From assembly GCA_002402635.1 (NCBI GenBank), contig DHGE01000051.1:2504-10050 (forward strand): DNA of 7,547 nucleotides, written 5' to 3'. The first letter of the stretch is position 1. The number at the start of each line of letters is the position of its first letter. This document shows, in pieces, positions 1 to 6,100 of this stretch. This stretch comes from Deferribacterales bacterium UBA4806 (GTDB lineage: Bacteria > Chrysiogenota > Deferribacteres > Deferribacterales > UBA228). The notes under the pieces are model-generated. The model worked only from the letters and a program-made list of their open reading frames with translations, searched no databases and was not told the DNA's origin. The translations under genes were made by a program, and so were the position numbers.

Positions 1-67
1 ATGTTAATTTAAACCTTGAACCAAACTTCTTGCTCAGTATTGCCTTTTCAATATCCATTAATGGCAT
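1..67 (-). CDS. rpoZ: RNA polymerase omega subunit, N-terminal fragment (cut by window edge)
   Basis: Omega is the small, non-catalytic RNA polymerase subunit that helps fold and assemble beta-prime. Only the first 22 codons are inside the window; the family is usually about 60-90 residues. The visible peptide begins MPLMDIEKAIL and reaches SRFKLT. This matches the N-terminal pattern of omega, a short helix followed by a (N/S)RFxL segment leading into the KRARQL-type helix, which here lies off the edge. The ATG lies one base after the gmk stop codon and has a strong GGAGG six bases upstream, inside the end of gmk, which fixes the start. Position directly after gmk is the classic location of rpoZ in many bacteria, and this supports the call as much as the short peptide does. 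A second in-frame ATG three codons later is less well placed. Confidence 0.8.
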   Translation of the reverse strand, partial: MPLMDIEKAILSKKFGSRFKLT

Positions 68-68
68 A

Positions 69-683
69 TCATTCCTCCAAATTTATAATCTTATTAATAT
101 CTTCAATATCTACAATTTTACAATGTTCTGCAACATATATTGATGCTAATTCTTTAAAAGCAACATTAAAATCATCATTAACAATGATATAATCATAATT
201 TCTATAATTCAATATTTCTTTTTTTGCATTTCCTAAACGTAATCTCAAATTGCTTTCATCTTCTGTTTTTCTTATTCTAAGTCTTTCCTCAAGGACAGAT
301 ATGCTAGGGGGTAAAACCATTATAAGGACTGCTCTTTTTATTTTGTTCTTTATCTGTATTGCTCCCTGAGGATCAATATCCAAGGCCACATCAGTATTAT
401 TTGATAAATACATATCAATTTGGAGCTTGGACGTCCCATAATAATCGTTATATATTTTTGCCCATTCTAAAAATTCATTATTTGCAACCATATTTTCAAA
501 AGTTTTTAAGTCAATAAAATAATAATCTTTTCCATTTATTTCGTTTTTTCTAGGTTTACGAGTTGTATATGATATGGAATATGTTAAAGTATCTTTGTAC
601 TCTTCTATTAATTTTTTGCATAATGTTGTTTTGCCACATCCACTTGGAGCACTAATCACAAATAATTTTCCTATACTAATCAT
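69..683 (-). CDS. gmk: Guanylate kinase
   Basis: Guanylate kinase phosphorylates GMP to GDP with ATP in the cytoplasm, an essential step of purine nucleotide supply and GMP recycling. At 204 residues it has the normal family length. The P-loop is at residues 11-20 (APSGCGKTT). The GMP-binding signature TTRKPR is at 40-45, followed by NGKDYYF at 50-56. The LDIDxQGA segment is at 101-108, the hydrophobic PPS motif at 125-127, the LEERL...R lid region at 131-138, and YDYIIVND at 163-170. All key elements are present. The oddity is a proline (residue 105) where LDIDxQGA usually has Trp, Val or another hydrophobic residue. The ATG lies 7 bases after the yicC stop with no convincing Shine-Dalgarno; coupling to yicC is likely. 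A GTG at codon 9 would remove only the N-terminal strand and is less likely. Sits between yicC and rpoZ. Confidence 0.97.
   Translation of the reverse strand: MISIGKLFVISAPSGCGKTTLCKKLIEEYKDTLTYSISYTTRKPRKNEINGKDYYFIDLKTFENMVANNEFLEWAKIYNDYYGTSKLQIDMYLSNNTDVALDIDPQGAIQIKNKIKRAVLIMVLPPSISVLEERLRIRKTEDESNLRLRLGNAKKEILNYRNYDYIIVNDDFNVAFKELASIYVAEHCKIVDIEDINKIINLEE
74..78 (-). promoter_or_regulatory. Ribosome binding site of rpoZ, inside gmk 3' end
   Basis: The minus strand reads GGAGG, then six bases, then ATG. The motif is made by the last two glutamate-region codons of gmk, so translation of rpoZ is probably coupled to the end of gmk translation. It decides the rpoZ start. Confidence 0.75.
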
Positions 684-690
684 AATAAAA

Positions 691-1557
691 TTATACTATA
701 TTTTGAACTTGTTCTCTTATTCTATCTATATTACTTTTTGCAAGAATAACTTTTGATTTTATTTCTATATCTTCTACTTTAGATGAAATAGTATTAAATT
801 CTCTTAATAATTCCTGAGTAAGAAAATCTAATTTTTTCCCACAGGGATATTCTTTCATTATATTACGAAATTGATTTATATGAGAATTAATTCTATCAAT
901 CTCTTCTCTAATATCACATCTATCAGCAATCAGAGCTACTTCCTGCATTAGGCGTCCCTCATCCATATCAACATGAAAAGATTCAAGTCTCTTCTTTAGT
1001 TTTTCATAGGTTATTTCTGGAAGTTTTTGTGCATTATTTTTAATATATTTATTTATTGAGCTTATTTCTTCAATGAGTGTTTTTAATATTTCTTCAGTTT
1101 TCTTTCCTTCAATTACTCTCATATGTTTAACGTCTTCAATAGTTTCTTTAAGAACATTTAAAATTGTTGCGTTAATGTTATTATCACTTATCTTATTATC
1201 TTCATATGTTATAATATCTTTAAAGTTCATAATATGATCAATCTTAATATCATCTAAGGTTCCACTTTCCTTTTGTATTTCATTTAATATATTTATGCTT
1301 TCCATTAATAATTCTTTGTTTAATCTTGGCTTAACAAGGGTTTTACTTGTTGTTATAGAAATGTTTACATAAACAGAGCCTCTCAGCAGAGCATCTTTGA
1401 TAATATTTCTCATTTCCATTTCTAAAAATCTAAAGTTATTATTAATGTTAATGGAAATATCTATATATTTATTATTAAGCGATTTTATTTCTATATCTAT
1501 ATACACATCTTCTGATGAAAAAGATTTTTGACCATAACCACTCATACTTTCTATCAT
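691..1557 (-). CDS. yicC: YicC/YloC family endoribonuclease
   Basis: Members of the YicC (E. coli) / YloC (B. subtilis) family are cytoplasmic proteins linked to RNA turnover and described as endoribonucleases; the physiological substrates here are unknown. At 288 residues it is the usual length. The N-terminal YicC_N hallmark is MIESMSGYG (typical MIRSMTGFG), followed by EIKSLNNKYID at 23-33. The C-terminal DUF1732 region has GRLMQEVALIADRCDIREE at 201-219, DRINSHINQF at 221-230, KKLDFLTQEL at 241-250, NTISSK at 255-260 and the terminal IREQVQN at 280-286. The middle is lysine- and glutamate-rich and probably helical. It heads a cluster with gmk and rpoZ, a common arrangement. A small remA/DUF370 gene often found between yicC and gmk is absent; the gap is only 7 bases. 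Its own Shine-Dalgarno is weak: AAGGA lies about 15 bases upstream. Confidence 0.95.
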   Translation of the reverse strand: MIESMSGYGQKSFSSEDVYIDIEIKSLNNKYIDISININNNFRFLEMEMRNIIKDALLRGSVYVNISITTSKTLVKPRLNKELLMESINILNEIQKESGTLDDIKIDHIMNFKDIITYEDNKISDNNINATILNVLKETIEDVKHMRVIEGKKTEEILKTLIEEISSINKYIKNNAQKLPEITYEKLKKRLESFHVDMDEGRLMQEVALIADRCDIREEIDRINSHINQFRNIMKEYPCGKKLDFLTQELLREFNTISSKVEDIEIKSKVILAKSNIDRIREQVQNIV

Positions 1558-1584
1558 TGTTTTTTTATTATTTCCTTATATAAT
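1557..1584 (+). promoter_or_regulatory. Candidate promoter for slipin-hydrolase pair
   Basis: On the plus strand a perfect TATAAT (1579-1584) is preceded by TTGTTT (1557-1562) with a 16-base spacer, predicting a start near 1591 and a leader of about 35 bases. The -35 is poor beyond TTG and overlaps the yicC start codon. The -10 alone could arise by chance in this base composition. Confidence 0.4.
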
Positions 1585-1590
1585 TAATTT

Positions 1591-1598
1591 TATCGATA
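1591..1598. other. 8-base palindrome between the divergent genes
   Basis: TATCGATA is a perfect palindrome at the midpoint of the yicC/slipin gap, just where both predicted transcripts would start. It could be a small operator half or simply chance; no matching copy was noticed nearby. Confidence 0.2.
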
Positions 1599-1624
1599 TT
1601 AGTAAACTTAACTCAGGAGGTCAA
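1596..1624 (-). promoter_or_regulatory. Candidate sigma-70-type promoter for yicC-gmk-rpoZ
   Basis: On the minus strand TTGACC (1624-1619) is followed by exactly 17 bases and then TAATAT (1601-1596). This gives a start near 1589 and a leader of about 30 bases before the yicC ATG. The -35 matches the consensus at five of six positions and the -10 at four of six. The -35 overlaps the Shine-Dalgarno of the opposite slipin gene. In such AT-rich DNA chance matches are common, so this is a sequence-only prediction. Confidence 0.5.
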
Positions 1625-1625
1625 T

Positions 1626-2372
1626 ATGCTTTATATGATATCTGTAATTATATTTGTAATTTTATTTCTACTTTTCAGCTCAATTAAAATACTTAACGAA
1701 TATGAGAGAGGTGTTATATTAAGGCTTGGTAGATTTGTTGGTGTAAGAGGCCCTGGTTTAATTATATTAATACCAGTTATTGAAAAACTTTATAAAGTCA
1801 GCTTAAGAACATTTGTGTTAGATGTTCCACCTCAAGACGTTATTACAAAAGATAATGTCTCTGTTAGTGTAAATGCTGTAATATACTTTAGAGTAATCCA
1901 TGCTGAAAAGGCAATATTGGAAGTTAATGATTATTATTATGCAACAAGTCAGATTTCACAGACAACTTTAAGGAGTATTCTAGGTCAATTTGAACTAGAC
2001 GATATTCTTGCCCATAGAGATAAAATTAATTTGCAATTGCAGGATGTAATTGATAAACAAACAGATCCATGGGGGATTAAAATAATTTCAGTAGAGATTA
2101 AACATATTGACTTGCCACAAACTATGCAAAGAGCTATGGCTAAACAAGCTGAAGCTGAAAGAGAAAGAAGGTCCAAGGTTATACATGCAGAAGGTGAATT
2201 GCAGGCTGCTGAAAAATTACTGGAGGCAAGTATCATAATGTCAAGAAGTCCAATTACACTTCAATTAAGATATCTACAAACATTAGGAGAGATAGCGTCT
2301 GAAAAGAATTCTACTATTGTTTTTCCTTTACCTATCGATTTGATTACAGCTTTTAAAAAGGATAATAGCTAA
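1626..2372 (+). CDS. Slipin / stomatin-like SPFH-domain membrane protein
   Basis: Slipins are stomatin-family proteins that anchor in the inner membrane, oligomerise and organise membrane domains or partner proteases; the exact role here is unknown. At 248 residues it matches prokaryotic slipins. One N-terminal hydrophobic segment (about 2-20) is followed by the SPFH domain (about 22-180), with NEYERGVILRLGRF at 24-37, GPGL at 42-45, PPQDVITKDNVSV at 68-80, and RSILGQFELDDIL at 116-128. The charged coiled coil starts AKQAEAERERR at 172-182 and runs into HAEGELQAAEKL. A C-terminal hydrophobic tail (LRYLQTLGEIASEKNSTIVFPLP region) is typical for oligomerisation. The ATG has a near-perfect AGGAGGT (1615-1621) five bases upstream. 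Many bacterial slipins sit beside an NfeD-type gene; none is adjacent here. HflK/HflC are less likely given length and motifs. Confidence 0.93.
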   Translation: MLYMISVIIFVILFLLFSSIKILNEYERGVILRLGRFVGVRGPGLIILIPVIEKLYKVSLRTFVLDVPPQDVITKDNVSVSVNAVIYFRVIHAEKAILEVNDYYYATSQISQTTLRSILGQFELDDILAHRDKINLQLQDVIDKQTDPWGIKIISVEIKHIDLPQTMQRAMAKQAEAERERRSKVIHAEGELQAAEKLLEASIIMSRSPITLQLRYLQTLGEIASEKNSTIVFPLPIDLITAFKKDNS

Positions 2373-2385
2373 TAGAGAAAACAAA

Positions 2386-2407
2386 TAAATGATTTAATAT
2401 TCATTTA
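2386..2407 (+). repeat. Short AT-rich inverted repeat in the slipin-hydrolase gap
   Basis: TAAATGA and TCATTTA form a perfect 7-base inverted repeat around an 8-base loop, ending 7 bases before the Shine-Dalgarno of the hydrolase gene. The stem has a single G-C pair and no T-run follows, so it is not a normal terminator. It might be a weak protein-binding site or chance. Confidence 0.25.
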
Positions 2408-2427
2408 CAATATCAGGAGACATTTTT

Positions 2428-3186
2428 ATGAAAATTGCGCAATTTTATGATTTTACAGATAAAAATATTTACTATGGCATTTTAAAGGGTGAAAAAATAT
2501 ATAAAATTGAGGGAGATGTTTTTTGTAATTTTATAGAAATTAATGATTTCGTAACACTTGATCGTATAAAAATTCTCCCAGTCACCTTACCTTCTAAAAT
2601 TATTTGTGTTGGACTTAATTATAAAGATCATGCCGATGAAGTAAAAATGAGATTACCAGAGGAACCAATAATTTTTTTAAAACCAAATTCATCAATTGTA
2701 GGTCAAAATGACTATATTGTTATGCCGAACCAATCAAAAAGAATAGAATATGAAGCAGAATTAGCCGTTATAATAAAAAAAGAAGGAAAAAATGTACCAT
2801 TAGAAGAAGCAAAAAATTATATATTAGGCTACACTTGTGCTAATGATATTACTGCTAGAGATTTACAAAAAAAAGACGGACAATGGACAAGAGCAAAATC
2901 ATTTGATACCTTTTGCCCTCTTGGACCTTTTATCGAAACAGAAGTTGACCCTACAAATTTAGAAATAAAATTATTTCTAAATAAGGAATTAAAACAACAT
3001 TCAAATACAGAATATATGATTTTTGGCATTTATTATTTAATTTCATTTATTTCTTCTATTATGACGCTTTTCCCAGGTGACGTTATACTAACAGGAACTC
3101 CACCTGGTGTTGGACAAATAAAGAAGGGAGATGAAGTAATAGTTTCAATTGAGGGAATAGGTGAACTTAAAAATTTTATTAAATAA
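2428..3186 (+). CDS. Fumarylacetoacetate hydrolase (FAH)-family enzyme
   Basis: A cytoplasmic metal-dependent FAH-fold enzyme. Relatives act as acylpyruvate hydrolases, oxaloacetate decarboxylases or tautomerases, or 2-hydroxyhepta-2,4-diene-1,7-dioate isomerases; sequence alone does not decide the substrate. Length 252 residues, with a short N-terminal domain (about 1-50) and the catalytic FAH domain from about 55. Seen motifs are GLNYKDHADE at 62-71 (His68 and Glu71 as the likely catalytic pair), YEAELAVII at 108-116 (Glu109 and Glu111 as metal ligands), NDITARDLQ at 139-147 (Asp140 as third ligand), QWTRAKSFDTF at 152-162, and GDVILTGTPPGVG at 217-229. No key residue is missing. The ATG has AGGAGA seven bases upstream. 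It lies 55 bases after the slipin gene in the same direction and no aromatic-catabolism genes are nearby, so a housekeeping oxaloacetate or acylpyruvate role is more plausible than ring-cleavage catabolism. Its end overlaps ctaB tail-to-tail. Confidence 0.93.
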   Translation: MKIAQFYDFTDKNIYYGILKGEKIYKIEGDVFCNFIEINDFVTLDRIKILPVTLPSKIICVGLNYKDHADEVKMRLPEEPIIFLKPNSSIVGQNDYIVMPNQSKRIEYEAELAVIIKKEGKNVPLEEAKNYILGYTCANDITARDLQKKDGQWTRAKSFDTFCPLGPFIETEVDPTNLEIKLFLNKELKQHSNTEYMIFGIYYLISFISSIMTLFPGDVILTGTPPGVGQIKKGDEVIVSIEGIGELKNFIK

Positions 3187-4003
3187 TTTTTTTAACAATT
3201 AGGAATATAGTTATAACACCTAATATTAGATTATGATAAACATATAGTTGTTTTATATTATTATAATTATATATATAAGCACCTATAATTATAATAATAA
3301 TTAATGGAATCCATATTATATTTATACTATTATCTATACTTTCAATTAGTAGTAAATTTACAATAGATAAAATATATGCGGTTATCCATATTACAAAAAT
3401 CCTATTATATTTTTTTATATTAAGTTTTTCGCTTAAGAAAGGGTAGTGAATTCCTTTATAATCTTTTTTATATATTTCTGCTATTAACCAAAAATGGGGA
3501 ATTTGCCATAAATAATAAATTATGCATATATTTATTATTTCATAATTTATTTTATTGTTTAACGCGAGATATCCAATAAGTGGTGGAATTGATCCAATAA
3601 ATGCACCTATAAGAATTGAATAGGGTGTCTTTAACTTCAATGGTGTGTATAGCAGATTATAAAGTACTATTGTTAAAGCACCAAGACTAAGCACATAAAG
3701 ATTAATAAAATATAACATAACTAACGATATAATTATAAAAAAGTGTGCTACGAGAGAGGCTTTAACCCTACTTATGACATTTCTAGCAAGCGGCCTATTC
3801 TTAGTTCTCTCCATTATTTTGTCTGTGTTAACTTCTTGAATCTGATTTAAAGCTGAACATCCAGAAGATAGAAAAAATATGGCAATTATAGTTAATAAAT
3901 ATAAATAGTTAAGATCTTTTCCACTATAAACTAAACCAAGTGTAGTAGATAACACAATTGAAAGGGAAACTTTTATTCTTATTAAAGAAAAAAAATCACT
4001 CAC
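3179..4003 (-). CDS. ctaB: Protoheme IX farnesyltransferase (haem O synthase)
   Basis: A UbiA-superfamily membrane enzyme that attaches a farnesyl group to protohaem to make haem O, the precursor of haem A for the oxidase encoded upstream. At 274 residues it is slightly short for the family (about 290-300) and consists mostly of hydrophobic helices. The first prenyl-diphosphate/Mg region is at 53-71 and ends DKIMERTKNRPL. The loop YTPLKLKTPYS (119-129) leads to GAFIGSIPPLIG at 133-144. The second signature is LWQIPHFW at 165-172, with YKKDY at 178-182. The Asp-rich part is unusual: the usual DxDxD spacing reads E-V-N-T-D. The start is GTG at 4003-4001; an in-frame TAA sits immediately before it and the next ATG is inside the active-site motif, so GTG is the only sensible start. 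No Shine-Dalgarno is visible. The gene overlaps the ctaC stop by 8 bases, suggesting translational coupling. Confidence 0.94.
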   Translation of the reverse strand: MSDFFSLIRIKVSLSIVLSTTLGLVYSGKDLNYLYLLTIIAIFFLSSGCSALNQIQEVNTDKIMERTKNRPLARNVISRVKASLVAHFFIIISLVMLYFINLYVLSLGALTIVLYNLLYTPLKLKTPYSILIGAFIGSIPPLIGYLALNNKINYEIINICIIYYLWQIPHFWLIAEIYKKDYKGIHYPFLSEKLNIKKYNRIFVIWITAYILSIVNLLLIESIDNSINIIWIPLIIIIIIGAYIYNYNNIKQLYVYHNLILGVITIFLIVKKII

Positions 4004-5201
4004 TTATTGATTTTATATAATCTAATAAATTTTTAATTTCCTCATCGGATAGATTTTTATAAGAAGGCATTATGTTATCAAAACCGTCCACTATATATTC
4101 AGATGGTTCCAATATTGAATCAACAATATAGTCTTCATCGGCCTTTATTGTTTTTAGACTTTTACCACTTTTAACTTTAGTTGTTCTGTTTAATAATCCT
4201 TTAAAAGTAGGACCTACTATTAATGAACCATCTGTAGAATGACAAGAAAAACAACCTTCCCTTTCAGCAATCTCATAACCCTTTGACTCTTCTTTTTCGT
4301 TTCCTTCACCACCTAAGTACTCTATTATCTTTTCTAATTCTTCTTCACTAATTTGACCATCATAACTGGGCATAATAGCATTATAGCCCTTCACAATTTC
4401 TTTTTCAGGGAAAAATACAGACTCTTTAAAATAATTATCATCTACAACAATTTTTAATTCTTTCCCCTTCCTTATTATTGTTGTTTCTCTGCCTATTATA
4501 TCTCTTAAATTTGGGCCTTCCAGTTTCTCTCCATTGACAGAATGGCAACTTGAGCAGCCATAATTCTCAAAGAGATTTTTACCTTCTGCAACATGTTTTC
4601 CACCTTCTTTAAGCCACGCAACAAATTGGTTTTCTGGTTTTACAATGATCTTTGACAGCATATTTGCATGGCCTCTTCCACAATATTCTGCACACAGAAT
4701 ATCGTACTCACCAATTTTCTCAGGTTTAAACCATGCATATGTTTTCATACCAGGAACAGTATCTATTTTAATTCTAAAGGCAGGAGCATAAAAGCTATGT
4801 ATAACATCTTCAGATGTTAATTCTAATAGGACAGGCCTATTAACTGGAACATATAATTTATTACTCTTTTTTCCATTTTCATATTCAAAAAGCCATGACC
4901 ACATCCTGGCCTTCACTGTGACTTTAAAGGCGTCTTCAGGAACATTTCTTAGAGCTTTTAAACCAGACCAACCAAAATAAAACATAAAGAAAACTATTAT
5001 CAAAGGGACTACAGTCCATGTAATTTCTAAAATAGTATTACCTTCAATTTGCGCAGGTTCGGGATTTTTACTTCTTCTATACCTAATTAAAAAATATATC
5101 ATTAGAAATGTAATAAAAGCTAAAATCGCAAAAGAAACCCCTATGATAAACAAAAATGCAAAGTCTATTTTTTCAACTGGATTAAAAGATAATGAATACA
5201 T
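3996..5201 (-). CDS. ctaC: Cytochrome c oxidase subunit II with two C-terminal cytochrome c domains
   Basis: Subunit II of a caa3-type oxidase; it receives electrons on its periplasmic face and passes them through CuA to subunit I. Two membrane helices (about 14-40 and 62-80) precede the cupredoxin domain. Glu59, before WTVVP, matches the K-channel entrance glutamate. The aromatic WSW is at 101-103. CuA ligands are His135 (in HSFYAPAFR), Cys170, Glu172, Cys174, His178 and Met181 (CAEYCGRGHANM). Two cytochrome c domains follow: CSSCH at 216-220 with Met277 in IMPSY, and CFSCH at 317-321 with Met378 in a second IMPSY. At 401 residues it is longer than plain subunit II (about 250) and single-haem forms. 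There is no cleavable signal or lipobox; the first 13 residues are short and probably periplasmic. The Shine-Dalgarno TAGGTAGGTG spans the ctaF stop, 5 bases away. It overlaps ctaB by 8 bases. Confidence 0.97.
   Translation of the reverse strand: MYSLSFNPVEKIDFAFLFIIGVSFAILAFITFLMIYFLIRYRRSKNPEPAQIEGNTILEITWTVVPLIIVFFMFYFGWSGLKALRNVPEDAFKVTVKARMWSWLFEYENGKKSNKLYVPVNRPVLLELTSEDVIHSFYAPAFRIKIDTVPGMKTYAWFKPEKIGEYDILCAEYCGRGHANMLSKIIVKPENQFVAWLKEGGKHVAEGKNLFENYGCSSCHSVNGEKLEGPNLRDIIGRETTIIRKGKELKIVVDDNYFKESVFFPEKEIVKGYNAIMPSYDGQISEEELEKIIEYLGGEGNEKEESKGYEIAEREGCFSCHSTDGSLIVGPTFKGLLNRTTKVKSGKSLKTIKADEDYIVDSILEPSEYIVDGFDNIMPSYKNLSDEEIKNLLDYIKSISE
4002..4592 (-). repeat. Tandem duplicated cytochrome c domains within ctaC
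   Basis: Residues about 204-296 (4592-4314) and 305-400 (4289-4002) are two copies of one class I cytochrome c domain. Both have GCxSCHS, then a GP pair, a GKxLK segment, an acidic stretch, IMPSY, and a final EE..xYL/I helix, in the same order and spacing. By eye about a third of positions are identical. The linker between them (GGEGNEKEESKG) is short and charged. This points to an internal duplication rather than two unrelated fusions. Confidence 0.85.
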
Positions 5202-5206
5202 AACAC

Positions 5207-5488
5207 CTACCTATAAGATACATCAAAAAAAGTGAACCCTATAAATATTGCTAATATTAAAAATGCTATAAATACCATATATCGAATTACATTACCTTCA
5301 TATTTTAAATGCATAAAAAACATAATAACCAATGCAGCCTTTGTAGTGGCAACAGTAAGAGCTGCAAGTACATTAAAATAGCCCAAGTTAATTTGTGAAA
5401 TTTTATAAGTAATATATGTTAAAATCAATAATAATATCCAGACTATTGTAAGTGTTTTAGCGGATAATATATGTTCATAATCACTCAT
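5207..5488 (-). CDS. ctaF: Cytochrome c oxidase subunit IV, prokaryotic type
   Basis: A small accessory membrane subunit of the oxidase that stabilises the subunit I-III complex and has no cofactor. At 93 residues it is typical. Three hydrophobic helices are visible (about 12-31, 36-59 and 67-88). The diagnostic segment is KAALVIMFFMHLKYE at 50-64, which is the hallmark of the prokaryotic COX4 family (CtaF/CyoD/CoxD-like). ATG is preceded by AGGAG six to seven bases upstream; that Shine-Dalgarno begins in the TAG stop of ctaE, 9 bases away. The order ctaE, then this gene, then ctaC supports the assignment. Its own stop is TAG. Confidence 0.92.
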   Translation of the reverse strand: MSDYEHILSAKTLTIVWILLLILTYITYKISQINLGYFNVLAALTVATTKAALVIMFFMHLKYEGNVIRYMVFIAFLILAIFIGFTFFDVSYR

Positions 5489-5497
5489 AAGCTACTC

Positions 5498-6100
5498 CTA
5501 AGCAATTAAATAAAACAAAGGATAAAGAAATATCCAGATAAGATCAACCAAATGCCAATATAAAGCTGAATTTTCTAAAATGATAAAATTATCGGCAGTC
5601 ACTCTATTTTTCACTAACAATAAGCATACCACTGATAATATTATTATACCTAACAGCACATGAACTGCATGCAAACCTGTCATAATGTAGTATAAGTTAT
5701 AAAAAGTAATTTCACCTTTTGGTAGTGTAATTAAATGGTCAGAATTAGGATAAATTCCATGAGAGATTTTAGCAGACCATTCAAAATATTTATTAATCAA
5801 AAAAACAATAGCTGACAAAATTGTTAAGGCTACTAAATAAACTGTAATTTTTTTCTTCCCCAATCTTAAAGTAGTAATTGACAATGCTATAAAAAAACTA
5901 CTTGTTATTAATACAAGTGTATTAATTGTCCCTATTGAAACATTTAGTTCTTGACCAGCCTTGTGGAAATCATCAGCATATTTTGATAAATCTACTGCAT
6001 ATAAGAGAAATAAACCGCCAAACAATATAATTTCGGTGAATAGAAAAAGCCACATTCCAATTTTAGCACCTAAGAAATCTTTTTGTAAGCTATTCTCCAT
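5498..6100 (-). CDS. ctaE: Cytochrome c oxidase subunit III
   Basis: Integral membrane subunit III, which binds subunit I and sustains proton uptake; it holds no metal. At 200 residues it is the short five-helix form, lacking the first two helices of the mitochondrial-type protein. Helices are at about 14-35, 56-78, 84-104, 134-164 and 177-199. Family motifs are KIGMWLFLFTEIILFGG at 13-29, NTLVLITSS at 60-68, KYFEW at 104-108, YYIMTGLHAVHVLLG at 137-151 and ALYWHLVDLIWIFLYP at 179-194. The ATG lies inside the end of ctaD (11-base overlap) with AAAGG three bases upstream in the ctaD coding region, so translation is probably coupled. The CyoC of quinol oxidases is a relative, but the CuA-bearing subunit II in the same operon makes this a cytochrome c oxidase. 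Confidence 0.96.
   Translation of the reverse strand: MENSLQKDFLGAKIGMWLFLFTEIILFGGLFLLYAVDLSKYADDFHKAGQELNVSIGTINTLVLITSSFFIALSITTLRLGKKKITVYLVALTILSAIVFLINKYFEWSAKISHGIYPNSDHLITLPKGEITFYNLYYIMTGLHAVHVLLGIIILSVVCLLLVKNRVTADNFIILENSALYWHLVDLIWIFLYPLFYLIA

Noticed and set aside
574..756. 60-codon plus-strand open frame across the gmk start
   Set aside because: It lies antisense to gmk and yicC, has no Shine-Dalgarno, and its composition is that of reverse-strand AT-rich coding DNA.
1985..2236. 83-codon minus-strand open frame, rich in Ser, Leu, Ile and Cys
   Set aside because: It is the mirror image of the slipin coiled-coil region, where the plus-strand protein is strongly conserved.
2829..3029. 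66-codon minus-strand open frame inside the hydrolase gene
   Set aside because: Antisense to conserved FAH motifs, with no start signal or recognisable family.
3165..3195. AT-only hairpin followed by a run of seven T at the end of the hydrolase gene
   Set aside because: The possible stem is made only of A-T pairs and runs into ctaB coding sequence; it is too weak to call a terminator.
3240..3310. Low-complexity TATAAT-like repeats, possible tandem repeat
   Set aside because: It encodes the Ile/Tyr/Asn-rich last helices of ctaB (a run of six Ile) with ATA and ATT codons; the repeat look follows from codon use.
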